From: Dipteronia dyeriana
Taxonomy: Eukaryota; Streptophyta; Magnoliopsida; Sapindales; Sapindaceae
Length of the DNA: 64,000 nt
NCBI GenBank assembly: GCA_032871835.1
Contig: CM065299.1
Location: 42,730,706-42,794,705, forward strand
Reading direction: 5' to 3'
Shown: positions 21,764-33,269 of the stretch, one piece after another
How the letters are laid out: every line of letters starts with the position of its first letter
How positions within the stretch are numbered: position 1 is the stretch's first letter
Position numbers and translations under genes: made by a program
Notes under the pieces: model-generated
Told to the model about the DNA's origin: nothing
Database searches by the model: none
The model's input: only the letters and a program-made list of their open reading frames with translations

Positions 21764-21877
21764 TAGATGTATCATTGTGTTACACTTTCGGGATCTATAT
21801 ATACAAGCATTTGTTTTCCTTTTTTTTGCTTCAAAGCACTCATAAACATTCAAAAGAAAAATTCAGAGAGTGCATTA

Positions 21878-22516
21878 ATGGTGTCACCATCAACTAAACG
21901 ATTCATAAACATTTGTGTGTTTTGTGGTACTAATTATGGGAAATACAAAGAGTTTGTTAAGGCTGCAACTCAACTTGGTAAGGTTTTTATTGAGTGAAAA
22001 ATACACCTAGTGTAAGGAGGAGGTAACTTAGGATTAATGGAGTGTGTTTCACGAGCTGCACGAGACGGAGGTAGTCAAGTTCTGTGTATTGTCCCAAAAC
22101 CTATGGCCGCAGCAGACATCATCGAAAAGACAAACGATGAAGAGCTAGTTGTTTCAGGTATGCCTGAAAGATTGAGTGCTATGTTACATCATGCAGATGC
22201 GTTTATAGCTTTGCCAGGTGGTTTTGGAACCTTAGATGAAATCTTTACAATGGCATCATGGGCGTAACTACACATCCATGACAAACCCATCAGTTTGTTG
22301 AATGTTAATAAATTTTATGATGGTTTGCTTCCATTTCTTGATCATACTCAGAAAAATTATTACATTCCACCTTCAATCCGAAAAATCTTTATCTCTACTT
22401 CAAGTCCTCATGAGCTGATTGACTAGTCACAAGCTTTCAATTATGAGCCAGATCCTTCAACCTCCAAAACTGATTGGTCCATTGTAAAGAGAACAAGAAA
22501 CACAGAATTGATCTGA
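21878..22516 (+). pseudogene. LOG-family (cytokinin riboside 5'-monophosphate phosphoribohydrolase-like) gene carried by the retrotransposon
   Basis: One frame of 213 codons reads as a LOG protein from end to end. It has ICVFCGTNYGK near residue 12, a GGGNLGLM nucleotide-binding loop after position 46, Arg98 in SGMPERLSAM, the family signature PGGFGTLDE at 113-121, then LHIHDKPISLLNVNKFYDGL. LOG enzymes release active cytokinin bases from their nucleotides in the plant cytosol. Length matches the family (about 210-230 residues). Four stops break it: codons 40 (TGA, likely an old CGA), 46 (TAA where Tyr of YGGG is expected), 130 (TAA, likely CAA) and 183 (TAG, likely CAG). There is no frameshift and no intron, whereas host LOG genes are interrupted by introns. 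It lies between integrase and the 3' LTR, same strand. The residue after Arg98, usually Lys in LOGs, is Leu. Confidence 0.88.
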
Positions 22517-23757
22517 ATCTCAGTTTGTGATTGTCCCATGGTTTTTATGCATTTTATTTTCCTTTATTTTGTATTTCATTGTTGTTTTGCAGGATTTTGT
22601 TTTCTTTCAAGTTGTTCAGGTGATATCTTCTAAACCTTACCTCTTTTTAAAGACATTGGGGACAATGTCTCGTTCTGGTTTGGGGGAGGGGATAGTTGAT
22701 TCAATAAATTTTGTTTTTTAAAAAATAAAAAAACTAACTTCTGACCTTTTTTTGTAAAGATGGTCGAGTAAGGAGATCTTTTAGATACTTCCGAGACACA
22801 TCTTTGTCGTTCTGATGCATTTTTTTTATTCCTCTGTTCTGACTATTCAAATTTATAAACTTTCCATTGTGATATCATTGACTAATCCTTTTGTCCATAA
22901 AGTCATCTTGAGAAAATTTTCGAATTATTCTGGACACACATGCACATTGACACGTGATTATGTGCAGTAAGTTGAGATTTTATGATATTTAATTCTGAAA
23001 CATCATTCAAGGGTAACAACTGAAGGCAGTGGTATTGTATAAAAATATATATAGTAATAATAATAATAATAATTTTGTGTGTTGTTACCAAAACTCTTAC
23101 TCAGTAGTCGTGCCTCATACCTCAGTAAGCATAGAGTGTTCGTGAAAAACGGTGGAGTCGGGATAAGAATAAAATGCAGTTTTGTAGCCTCTTTAACTTG
23201 AGCAATTAAGTCCGATGGGTGCTTTAACACCTAGTGCCCTAAGACCAACTGGTTTGGGAGTCACTGACCCAACTCTCGTTACACGGGTTAAAGAGAAAGC
23301 TTAAGGGAATTGTACTAAAAATAAAAACATCTGCAATCCGAGTAATTAAGCCTGCAAGAGTGTTTTAAAACTTAATGCCCTAAAGCCAACTGGTTTGGAA
23401 TTCATTGCCCTAAAGCTCGCTACATGGACTGAAGATGAAATGTTTGTTTTCAATTTTATTATATATTATAGTTAAAAAAAATAGAGGAAGAATATAAAAC
23501 TACAGCCTAAGGAAGAAGCCATGATGAGATTTCAGAATGAAAATGTTGCTTGATTTCAATTGAATCTCATAGATATTGTGTTGATCTTTATTGAGCACAA
23601 GAAAGTTTTAGTGATATCTCGATTGATGACTGATTGACAAAGGGTGAGAAAAGAGGTCTGGGAGAGTTTGTCTATTTGGTAGTTTAGAGATTTGAATTTG
23701 AGTTTTAATATTTTTGCTTTACTTGCTAGGGACTAGCAATAAGCTGGTTAGGGGGTG
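22517..23757 (+). other. 3' non-coding internal region and polypurine tract of the Athila-type element
   Basis: No protein-like frame. A perfect hairpin, AGACATTG-GGGA-CAATGTCT, lies at 22,651-22,670, followed by a 'tggtttgggggagggg' purine tract (22,676-22,691). A block containing 'ccaactggtttgg' occurs at about 23,232-23,290 and again, diverged, at 23,378-23,430. The segment ends in 'ttagggggtg' directly before the 3' LTR, a short G-rich polypurine tract for plus-strand priming. Confidence 0.65.
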
Positions 23758-25090
23758 TGATTAATACTGAAAAATGTATGTTTACTAAGGGATAATCTCA
23801 TCATTTTACAATTCCAATATGATTAATTCCCCAATTTAGACATAATTTCGTTCGCTCGCTTTAATAAATGTGTTGTGCAGTAATCAATGTATTTTTCTTT
23901 GTATTTCAGAGGTGATTCGATCAATTAAGAATTATGGAGAAGTCAGATGGCAAAACAAACATCGTTTTCAAGTTTAGAACGTTAAAACCTTAGGAAGGCC
24001 ACGAAGGGCATTTTTGTAATTTTAACTATTCAATGTTCACAGTTGACTTTCACTGTTCCTGATGATGTGGCACATTCCTATTGGCTTAAACTACGAGTGC
24101 ACCATACACGCGACTACAGAGAATCACATTCTAGAAGTCGGTGCACTGTTCATAGTTGACTTTCTAGAAGATTATTGACCGATGACGCAACACATTTATA
24201 TTGGCCTAAATTGTGGGTGCACTACACGTGCTGCATAGAATAATATTCTAGAAGCCGGTGCACTGTTCACTATTGACTTTCACGGATGCGGTTACTGTTC
24301 ACTGTTCACTGTTCACTGTTCACTGTTCACTATTCACTGATGACGTGGCGCAATCTAGAAGCTCCATTTTAAATTCATCCGATGGTCAATTTTCATCTAT
24401 ATTTTGTATAAATAGGGGACCTTTCCCCCCTAATTTGCATATTCTAAATCCAAATATGATATTAGATTTGTGAAATTCTCTCTCTTTTGATCTCAAATTC
24501 TCAGTTTAAATAATATAGCTATTTTCCAGTTAAATTTTGACTGGCTAATTTTATATAGCTGTGGCCAAAGATGATATTGTTGGTATGGAAAATATGATCC
24601 AATTCGGGTAAGTTTATTATTTTTTTGCTTTGTCCCCTCTGATCTTTATGGATTTTTTGACTCACTGTAGACAGACAGATATTGTATAGCACAGTGAGTA
24701 CTTTTACTCATATCTATCAGAGAGTGGTTTATCCCCTATGATCTTTGTGGAGTTTTGACTCACTGTTGACAGACAGATGTTGTCTAACACAGTAGGTACT
24801 TTAAACCATATCTATCAGAGAGTGGTCAGTGGAGTGGAATACCCTCCTATTAATCTGGACTAAATATTAATTATTGGATCATATTCTAATTACTAATAGT
24901 GGTTCCCTTAGCCCCAGTTTTAATTTTAACTGATTTACATTTTTATAACAAGCTTATTAATTAATATAGATAATTAATTCTACAAGGACAACTGAACAAC
25001 CTCTCTGTGGTTCGACCTGGTATTACCGATTAATTTATTACTTTGACACTCTTATACTTGGGAGTAGAAACACTTTTTTAGGACGTGTCA
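23758..25090 (+). mobile_element. 3' LTR of the Athila-type, LOG-carrying element
   Basis: A 1,333-bp partner of the LTR at 13,599-14,919, starting TGATTAATAC and ending GTGTCA before the GTGAT duplication. The 120-bp U3 modules start at 24,061 and 24,181, with the third start at 24,339 carrying ACGTGGC (24,343-24,349). Five perfect ACTGTTC heptamers occupy 24,294-24,328, more than in the 5' LTR. TATAAATA is at 24,407-24,414. The 99-bp duplication recurs (24,634 and 24,733). Confidence 0.93.
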
Positions 25091-25095
25091 GTGAT
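25091..25095. repeat. Target-site duplication GTGAT, right copy
   Basis: It matches 13,594-13,598. Outside it, copy B resumes ('catgaatgcaaaacgcaaac'). Confidence 0.9.
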
Positions 25096-26633
25096 CATGA
25101 ATGCAAAACGCAAACAAGCACTCAACATAGAAAATGATGATTAACAAATTCTATGGACATGCAACTAGATAGCTAGATTATGCTTTCAAGGAACAATCAC
25201 AAATGTCTCTAGGAAATCTAAGCATGTCATTAACTAAGAACTAAGCCAATGAAATGAATATACCAATTGAAGTAGACCTAGTTCTTAGATAACGAAATTA
25301 AATCTAGAAATAGTCAGTCAAGTATAAGAACAAAAGATTTCTAGAAACAATTTCATGTTTATCAAGTTTAGCACAAATCAATCAAGGTATCAAAAATCTA
25401 GCTAAACTTGAAAATAAAATCAACAAACTACAAAATGATATCAAAATCATCTTAGTCATGCTTCTTAATCAAAAAGCATCAATCAATAAGAAGATCTAAG
25501 AAGAAGACTAAGAAGAAGATGATTTTACCAACAAGGATGAAAATCACGAACTGAAGATCTAATCACTACGAAAACTCTAGACATCCTTTGGTTCTAGAAA
25601 TGCTTGGGTTTGTATAAATCTTCAAGACACTCAAAATCGGTTTTTGAATCAAGTGATTCAGAGTATAAATGAAGAAGTTATCACAAAAACAAAAATCAAA
25701 ATGTTGAGAGAAAAATTCTGCACTTGTTCTTCAAATTTTATTTTCTCAACTCCTCATGAAAGAGAGGGAAATGAGAGGTTTTAAAGAGAGAAAGACCAAA
25801 TGACCAAATTGCCCTCATGCCTTAGTGCCTCCCTAAGATGACGCGTGGTCATCTCGGGGCAGCAAGGCTTTGGGGCCGAGATGGCCACATGCCATCTCGG
25901 GAAGGTGCCCAAGTGAGGGTTTATGCCATCACACCTCTTCCCTTGCGCTCCTCTCACAATCTTCTACCGTTCTTTGGCCTACAAACTCTGAATTCAAATC
26001 TATTTGAAGATTACGAACTGGAACTCCCTCAAGGACATGGAAATAGAAGATACTTAACCCAAAAAATAAGAATTCGACTCGATATATAAAGACAAAGACA
26101 ATGTATGCAGCATGAGTTGAAAGTGTAGTATCTTTTAACTTAGAACTCCAAATCAATAGTATGAGTAACCAAAATGACCGGAACTCAGTCATGAAAAATA
26201 TGAGGCTAAAAGCAAGTTCATGATATATGTTATACAAACATATAAACAAACAAACACATTTCACACAAGAATGCAAACTACATACAGATAGTCTCCAACC
26301 ATGCATTTTCGAAAACATGTTACTTTCATACAAATTCATGAGCATTCGACTTCAAGTGTGTGAATGTACTAAACCAAATGATGCACTATGATGCAGGGAC
26401 ACAAATGTATGATATATGTGTGTGTGTGTGCTTACGCCTTGTTAGAGGAAGAAGTATCTCGATACCTTAGCATCCAAGAATAGTACCAATCCTCTTGAAG
26501 ACGAATCTGCATCATGAGAAGTTGCTTTTCTTTATTGAAGCTCTTATCATCACGAACCACTTAAACAACTAAGCATTACAAAGAAATAAAGTTTTGCTAT
26601 GGAATCAAGCCAACACAAATCCAAAACCTAACA
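25096..26633 (-). mobile_element. Copia-type LTR-like unit copy B, right part
   Basis: It continues the unit interrupted at 13,598. It has a GC-richer patch with 'gatgacgcgtggtcatctcgg' and 'gatggccacatgccatctcgg' clauses (about 25,836-25,905), then 'ctacaaactctgaattcaaatc', and ends 'aaaacctaaca' at 26,633. The same blocks in the same order occur in copies A and C. Joining both parts gives a unit of about 2.1 kb. An 83-codon open frame inside (25,838-26,089) is probably incidental. Confidence 0.5.
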
Positions 26634-27225
26634 GCGCCACATGCCATATGACATACATTGCATATATATTATAAATTGCTTGATGGATGCATTCATTCCC
26701 TTGAAAGATTAATTACTTAAATGATTAAAGGCAATGTGTGTGCATTAACTACTTAAAATGACCAAACACATTCCTATGTCCTTTTGTGTGCTCAGAAGCC
26801 AATTTTACAGCCAAACACTTACCGTTTTCATTTGGAACTATAATAAACCATATAACCGTAAGCTCAACACAAGCCAACCCTTTTTAATTGCCAATCATGT
26901 AATGGTTTATGTGTTGTATGGTTGAAACGAATTATACTCATGGTATAGGAGTAAGTAGTTCATAATATGAGAGCGCTCTTAGGCGTGGGATTCGTGATAG
27001 CGCAAGTTTCCCTCAAGTGCCTTCGAGTTGCTTTAGAGTACTTTGCGAATGTCTACTTCCCATTATTAGACACCCTTACTTCTCATCAGTGGTTGGAAAT
27101 GCAACTTATTGAATAATTTGTGTTGAGTCTAGAAGAGTCTTAGATAGGGTCGTGTTTGTTGGTGTTTTATTTCTGTCACTTTATAGTTTGCTCGAGGACG
27201 AGCAAAGGTTGGGTTTGGTGGTATT
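26634..27225 (+). mobile_element. Family X internal 3' end and polypurine tract
   Basis: It matches 47,310-47,600 ('attgcttgatggatgcattc', 'cacattcctatgtccttt', 'ataaccgtaagc...cacaagccaaccc'). It runs on to 'gctcgaggacgagcaaagg' and the G-rich 'tttggtggtatt' directly before the LTR at 27,226. It is the continuation of the X element cut at 13,020. Confidence 0.6.
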
Positions 27226-28384
27226 TGATCATGCCAAAATTGTCATATATTTTGGCCCTTATTTCCATTTGCTTTGTCTCATTCTCAGTTGTTTTTAAGT
27301 TTCTTATGTCTCGTTTGTTATGATTTCATGCAATTATGTACAATACAGATGATCAAATGGAAGAAGCAGATTTGTCCGAGAAAAGGCTGAGAATTTGATC
27401 AAATGTAGAGGTCAAGTGCGCCGGTCAGGTGCAGGTTCTTACTCGCACATTGTGAAGGGAAGGAAAAACTAGGGAAATGGATCGGTCATGAACCGCGTAC
27501 AACCCACGCATCAGTTGCGCACCAATCGTGCAAAATATCACACTTGAAGAAACCCGAGAGTTGAGTAGGGAACATGGAGGTGCATCAGGTCATTGCGCGA
27601 GTAATAGCGCTGGTCACATACCGCGTAATGACATGTGTAATTCATGAAACCTAAGAGATGAAATCAGAGTATCATATCAAAGTGCAGGTCACTGTACGGG
27701 TTCCTACCCATGCATAACCCGTGCATTTAGCGTGTCAAGAAGCCACATCAGCATTTTCAAGCCATTTTGAAGACACCAATAAATAAAATCATTTATGTTA
27801 TGACTTGTACTCACACATCCTCATTGATAACCACTTTCTCTCTCTAGATCTAAGAATTCCTTTCTCATCTCTCTCATCCAAAAATTCATTCGTTTCTCTT
27901 TGGTTTCTACTCAATCAAGGCTCTAGGGGATTATATTTCAGGCTCTTAGGGAGGGGAATCATCAATTGGTTTAATCTCATTTCCTTCTCTTTTGCATTTT
28001 CTTTATTTGATCATGGGTAGCTAATTATCCCACTAGGGGGTTAATGTGACTCTGTTGTGATTATCGATTGTAATGAATTCTATCCTTTTTAATTGATCTA
28101 TCACATATATTTCTTTCAATGGTTTTATTGATTTCAAAAGATGATATGTATTTTATTGTACCCTTATTTTTTTTGCAAATTATTTGAGAAATTATTAGAG
28201 TAGAGAATTAGGAATACTCTCTATTCAACTCTCTTGTTCTCTCTTAAATTGAAGGATTAAATTAGTGTACCCTCCTCTAGTGAAATTCGAACATATTAAT
28301 CTCAATCCATATCTAATCACAAATGAGTGACCAACTCTATACCCTGTAGATTGGTTGCTTTTGAGAGATTAAGCACCAATACTA
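27226..28384 (+). mobile_element. Family X 3' LTR, truncated by a Y LTR
   Basis: It starts TGATCATGCCAAAATTG and matches the other X LTRs in its opening section and in the 'cacatcagcattttcaa...tgaagacacc' and 'atgggtagctaattatccc' regions. At 28,384 it stops within 'gattaagcaccaatacta'. The reverse X LTR continues past the same point (its minus-strand reading near 3,230 goes on 'tacatctaggttgg'), so the Y sequence at 28,385 is an insertion. No recognisable X continuation follows further right. Confidence 0.6.
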
Positions 28385-29286
28385 TATTGGGATTATACTC
28401 GATACCAAGAGTATAATAATGTATTTAACAATCTTTTCATATTATTAAAATGAGTTCTAGTTTAACAATCTTATAGCATTTATAGTTTAATTATTATAAT
28501 TGTCAAAAGTAAATAATCATAAGATCAAAAGACTATAAGAAAAGAAGAATTGTTCATACATCTAGATATGTATGAGGTAGACACAATTCTTTAGTTAGTC
28601 TTGAATAATATTCACAATTTATGATAAAGGTTGGGTGCCTTTATCTTGTCAAACTTGTAGATTCTTTCGCTAACATTTGAGTGGGATCAAATGTGTTTTG
28701 ATGAGTCTAAAATCATCAAAGTGTTATGTGTTTGGGCAATAGAATGTAGTGCACTAGGTGCATTGAATAGGATCATAGTGGATTACTTTATCTAAAACCG
28801 TCAATGGATAAAAGTTTTCACTAGAAGACAATCGAAGAGTCTATCTCAATCCTAAGATAAATGATGGACTTATGGTTGCAAGTGTTTTCATTTGAGTTAT
28901 CACTGAGCACGATTATATAGCATAGTCTATCCTCGATAGTTTGGTGGGAATCATTTGTTAATCGATAGAGGACTTCATTTATAGATATGGACATCGTGGC
29001 TCCATTTATTAAATGAGAGTAGAATATCATCATATGGATGTTTTGAGGTATTGGATATTAAATCTTAACGTTAAGTTTTCAATAGTGTCTATTGAATCAT
29101 GGCTTCTGGACGAGTCAAAATATCCTAGTTCAAAATATGGTCATATGAGTAAATATGGTAACTTGGAGAGCTATAGGCAGTCTATGAGCTCTTGGCGATT
29201 ACTGGTATTCTTCACGAGGATACACTTTCTCCATTAAGATTGTCTAAGGTATGAATGAGCAATATTAACTTATTCTATCGTAATTT
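28385..29286 (+). mobile_element. Head (5' part) of a family Y copia LTR
   Basis: It begins 'tattgggattatactcgata' (TG decayed to TA). It follows the Y LTRs at 41,179 and 48,626 through 'catctagatatgtatgaggtagac' and 'gtctaaggtatgaatgag' to 'ttaacttattctatc', about 900 bp in. It then breaks off. The next base starts a Y LTR terminus in the opposite orientation. Confidence 0.7.
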
Positions 29287-30660
29287 TGAAGGGAAAAATT
29301 GCATAACGGAAGGGTAAAAATTAGGATTAGGGTTTGATATATTTTTAAAAAAATTCCCTTTATAAGAACAAGAACCTTAACCCTATATTAATTGATGTAT
29401 ATAAAATGTATCGTACCTTTTTCTCTTAAAGATCGAACTAGCGTCGAATTGAATCCATAAGATCTTCCAATCCAATCATGAACATGAATCACCTAGGAGT
29501 GTGGGCTCTCTTTCTTTAAATTGTATATACCTGAGGATGGAAACAAACAAAATCTTTTTTTTTGTTAGTCATAATAATCCTCCAAGAGAAAATCCAAGAA
29601 CGTCTGGTCACTTGTGAATTATCAATCTACTTGATTGCAACTTGCGTGAACCCAATTTGATTTTGTACACAAAACTCTTTTGATGTAAAAGTATACTAGT
29701 GTACTATAAAAAACAAAAACGTTCCCATTTTCTCTTCTCCTTGGCTGAATTCTACACCCTATATTTATAAGTTGATCAAATTTGGTCTAGAGCAAAAACT
29801 ATTTTTTTCTCCCTCAAAATTCTCTCTTGCTTTGCCGAATTCTATATAAGACCTATATATATTGACCGAATTCCTTACCCTAATCTATTTAGGGTTGGCC
29901 GGATTTTACATTTATTCAGTTTAGGACACTTAAACCTTTCCTAAGAGGGATTTACTTGGTGCGCAGGAATCTTATCCTTAGGTAGATTTACTTAGTGGCC
30001 AAGAATACTTGTCCAAAAAGAATTCTTTCCTACACCAAGACTCCTAATCCAACTAAATAGCGTATCTGTGACCATATTAAAGACTTCCTAATTTGACTAG
30101 ATAAATAATTTCTTTTATCTAGTCAACTTATCAAATTTAGTCTTTAATATTAATTATACTACAAACAATAGTATAATATTATGAGACATTCTCCAATTAG
30201 GAAAATATTTTTACTTTTAATTAAATAATTAATTAATTTCCATTTAATTAACTAATAAAATAAAAAACAATATATTTATGCTTTTATACATTAGCCTTGC
30301 CGTCCATGACAATATATAGGCATATATATTATTTTTCTTATTTTATTAAATCCATTGGACTTTTATAAAAAGTCCACATATGAACTAGACCCATTCTTAC
30401 AAAAAGAAACAAGTTCACATGCCTTAATACAATTCTAGATGGAACCCAAAATTGGTCCTGTAGAATATATCAAGTGATCCATGCAAGTTCGTGTGGATTG
30501 GGGATCTTGGTGGGCTATCTAAATTTTAGCTCCAATACCACAACCCAATCACAATCAACAAATGATTCACTTAGGTCCGATCTATTAATTTTTGTTCATT
30601 CCACTAAAAAACTAACATTGAACTCTTAAATAAAGATAGAATAAGTTAATATTTCTCGCA
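29287..30660 (-). mobile_element. Family Y copia LTR, reverse orientation, lacking its 5' part
   Basis: On the plus strand it starts 'tgaagggaaaaattgcataacgg', the reverse of the Y LTR 3' terminus, and tracks the reverse solo LTR at 51,865-54,024 ('acctgaggatggaaacaaac', 'ttcgtgtggattggggatctt'). It ends near 30,660 in 'agatagaataagttaatattt', at the same internal place where the forward head at 28,385-29,286 ends. So its start is a true LTR end while its inner end is a deletion or recombination point against the Tat-lineage LTR. 'ctcgcatt' occurs twice at the join (30,655 and 30,664). Confidence 0.65.
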
Positions 30661-30757
30661 TTGCTCGCATTACATTTTCTTCCTCTTTATCTTTTGATAG
30701 GTCATAACCAAATCCAACATTGTTGACTTTTTATCCATCGAGAAATTAACGTCATCA
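30661..30757 (+). mobile_element. Remnant of the 5' LTR of the Tat-lineage gypsy element
   Basis: Only the last ~97 bp remain. They match the end of the 3' LTR at about 43,897-43,993 ('ttttgataggtcataaccaaatcc', 'gttgactttttatccatcgag', ending 'gtcatca' against 'gtcaaca'). The primer-site region starts at 30,758 with 'attggaactagaag'; I cannot name the tRNA. Confidence 0.7.
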
Positions 30758-30923
30758 ATTGGAACTAGAAGAAGAGGGCAGCTGAACCTCTGATCCGATT
30801 AAGCAATGGCTGGTAGCGGAAACAAAGACGGCTTCAGGGATATCCAAAAAATCTCCAGATTATACATAAACAGGCGGGGTCACTCAGGATCCCATATCAA
30901 CCGTCAGGAATCAACCGATATTC

Positions 30924-32560
30924 ATGGCTGGTATCCAACAAATCCCTCCTACCAGCGAGGATATTGCTCATTTTTTTCATGATGCACTGCAACAGTTATT
31001 GACAGATGCGGCGCAAGAAGGAATAGATCTTTTGGCTGAGGGAGAGGCACATCCACCAAACCCTCCACCTATAAGGCTCCGTTGGATTGTTGTTGGGCCA
31101 AAACCAGATGATCCTGTAGCTGCTGGGAACTCATATCAAATCAATCAAGCTGGGGGTATAACACGCAACCTGGACAAGGATCATGAAACCCCCATAGAAG
31201 AACGGACAAGCAAAAGGTGGAGTCACGGTCAGGCGGATAGACAACGTAAATATGACTGACACAGAGATCGGTCATCTTCATTAGAGGATAGCAATCGGCA
31301 CCATCATAAACGTCGTCATGGAACTATACGCTTGTAAGGATTAGCCCATGAGACTCGGGAATAAAATGAAGAGGAGATGGTGACAAGTATTACAGTCATG
31401 CGATGGGTTGACCATCGAGGAGAACCTCTAGGCGATAGAGATATCGTAATTAGGAGCCTGATAGAGGAAGTTTAGAATAACAGAAGCAAAATGGACGCAC
31501 TGATCAGACGGTACGGATATAATGAATTGTCTACGATGATTCTGACAACCCTTTTACCAGGGACATACTGTGAACCCCCTTTCTAGAAAGGTTCAGGATG
31601 CCACACGTGGAACAGTTCAAGAAGGATACAGATCCTAAAGAACAAGTCAGAAAATATAAAAGCGTTATGTCCCAGTATGCCCACAGCGACTCTTCGCTGT
31701 GTCTCAATTTTCCATAAACATTGGAAGACACAGGCTCTAGATTTTTTGAAAGATTGCCCCCGTCAAGTATTTGGGAGTTTTAGCGAATTGAGTAGAAGCT
31801 TTTCAAGACAATTCCTAGGCAATGTGTATAATAAAAAGTCAGTCGCCCACCTTTCTCAGCTGAAGCAAGGGAAGGACGAGTCACTAAAGAAGTACTCGGT
31901 GAGATTTGGCTAGGCAGTCTTAGAAATCGGCAGTGCAAACGACAAAGCAATCATTGTTGCATTCACAAATAACTTACAGAACGGGCGACTGTCCTTCGAC
32001 TTAAGGAGATTAACGAGATATACAGACATGATGGATATGGCTAGAGAATATGCATTAGCCGATTAAGAGAAGTTAAAACAGGAGGTTGCTACATGCATGG
32101 AGGAGACCCAAACAAAAAGTTACTGAGTCAAAGGTATAGAACCTTAAAGGAAGACAGAAAGAAAATGGCAAAGAAAAAAGCAAAGATGGAGGAAGCCAGC
32201 GTAATACTGACCTGACCTGACCACGGAAAAGTTCCGAGGAAAGTATAAGAACTACACCCCACTCCAGAAAAGCAAGAAGAAATGCTGGCAATACTAGAAG
32301 AAAAGAATCTGATAAATAAGCCACATCAGCTGTCCTAATTTGCCCGATGAGATACAACGAAATATTGAAGGTTCCATAAGGGAACCGGACACGAAACTTC
32401 CAAATGTTACCAGCTCAGAGACTGTATAGAGACCCTTATTTAGGAAGGACATCTGTAAGATGTAATCCTAAAGAAAGATAAGAAGTTAGAAACTCAGAAA
32501 GAAACCAGAACGGGAGATCATAATTTTGGTCAGAACAAAAGGGCCAGTCCCGAGGTAAAT
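30924..32560 (+). pseudogene. gag: gag of the Tat-lineage gypsy element (fragmented)
   Basis: The N-terminal frame (30,924-31,259) is a Pro-rich leader. The recognisable capsid-like region is around 31,730-32,070: FLKDCPRQVFGSFSELSRSF, LKQGKDESLKKYSVRF, then AIIVAFTNNLQNGRLSF and MDMAREYALAD, with TAG or TAA where Trp or Gln codons are expected. This follows the order seen in plant Tat/Ogre gag proteins. The later part (32,070-32,560) is basic and full of stops. No intact zinc knuckle could be placed. Inactive. Confidence 0.7.
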
Positions 32561-32719
32561 GAAGTTATACAGACTATCTTCGGATAACCATCAACTAGGA
32601 GAAGTAACTGAGAGCAGACTCAGGAAATCAGAGAAGTGGTGGAGGCAAGGTAGAATTTTGACATCAACTCTGTCGAGCCAGATCCAAAAAGAGAAAAGGA
32701 ATGATGGGACGGAATAATA

Positions 32720-33180
32720 TTCACGGAGGTCAATTCACATGGGGTCAACTTCCTACCAAATGATGCTCTCGTCATAAGTGCCCGAATTAGCCATAGAAAA
32801 GTAAGGAGATTTTAGTAGATAATGGCAGTTCAGCAGACATTTTCAATGTGGCTGTTTATGATCAACTTAGGTTGGATCGAAAGGATTTACAACATTTCCA
32901 TACCCCACTAAGAGGATTCGGGGGAATCGAGGTCAGGTCTCTCGGGACAAAGAAAGCTGCCCGTAAAAATCGGAGTAGCTCCTTGTCAAAAAGCAGTGTT
33001 ACTCAACTTTGTAATGGTAGACCTGGACAACTGGCCTTATAATACGTTATTAGGTCAACCATTCCTGAACAAAACCAAGGCAGTAACAACCACCTATGCA
33101 CTAATGATCAAATTCCCAACTGAATGGATGGTAGGAGTGATCAAGGGGTCGTAGGCGATGACCAGAAAAGCTAATCTTTT
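32720..33180 (+). pseudogene. Aspartic protease region of the Tat-lineage element
   Basis: The reading PNDALVISARISHRKV shifts by one base into ILVDNGSSADIFNVAVYDQL, the active-site segment (D-N-G-S-S is common in this lineage). HTPLRGFGGIEV and later 'YNTLLGQPFLNKTKAVTT'-like sequence around 33,035-33,090 complete the fold. It is broken by at least one frameshift near 32,812 and by stops. Confidence 0.7.
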
Positions 33181-33269
33181 GGTTTAGAAAGACAAACAAT
33201 AGTGAAAAAGTATGCACCATAACACAACCAAATAAGATCGAGCAGGAATCACTGTTGTTCGAGTTTATC

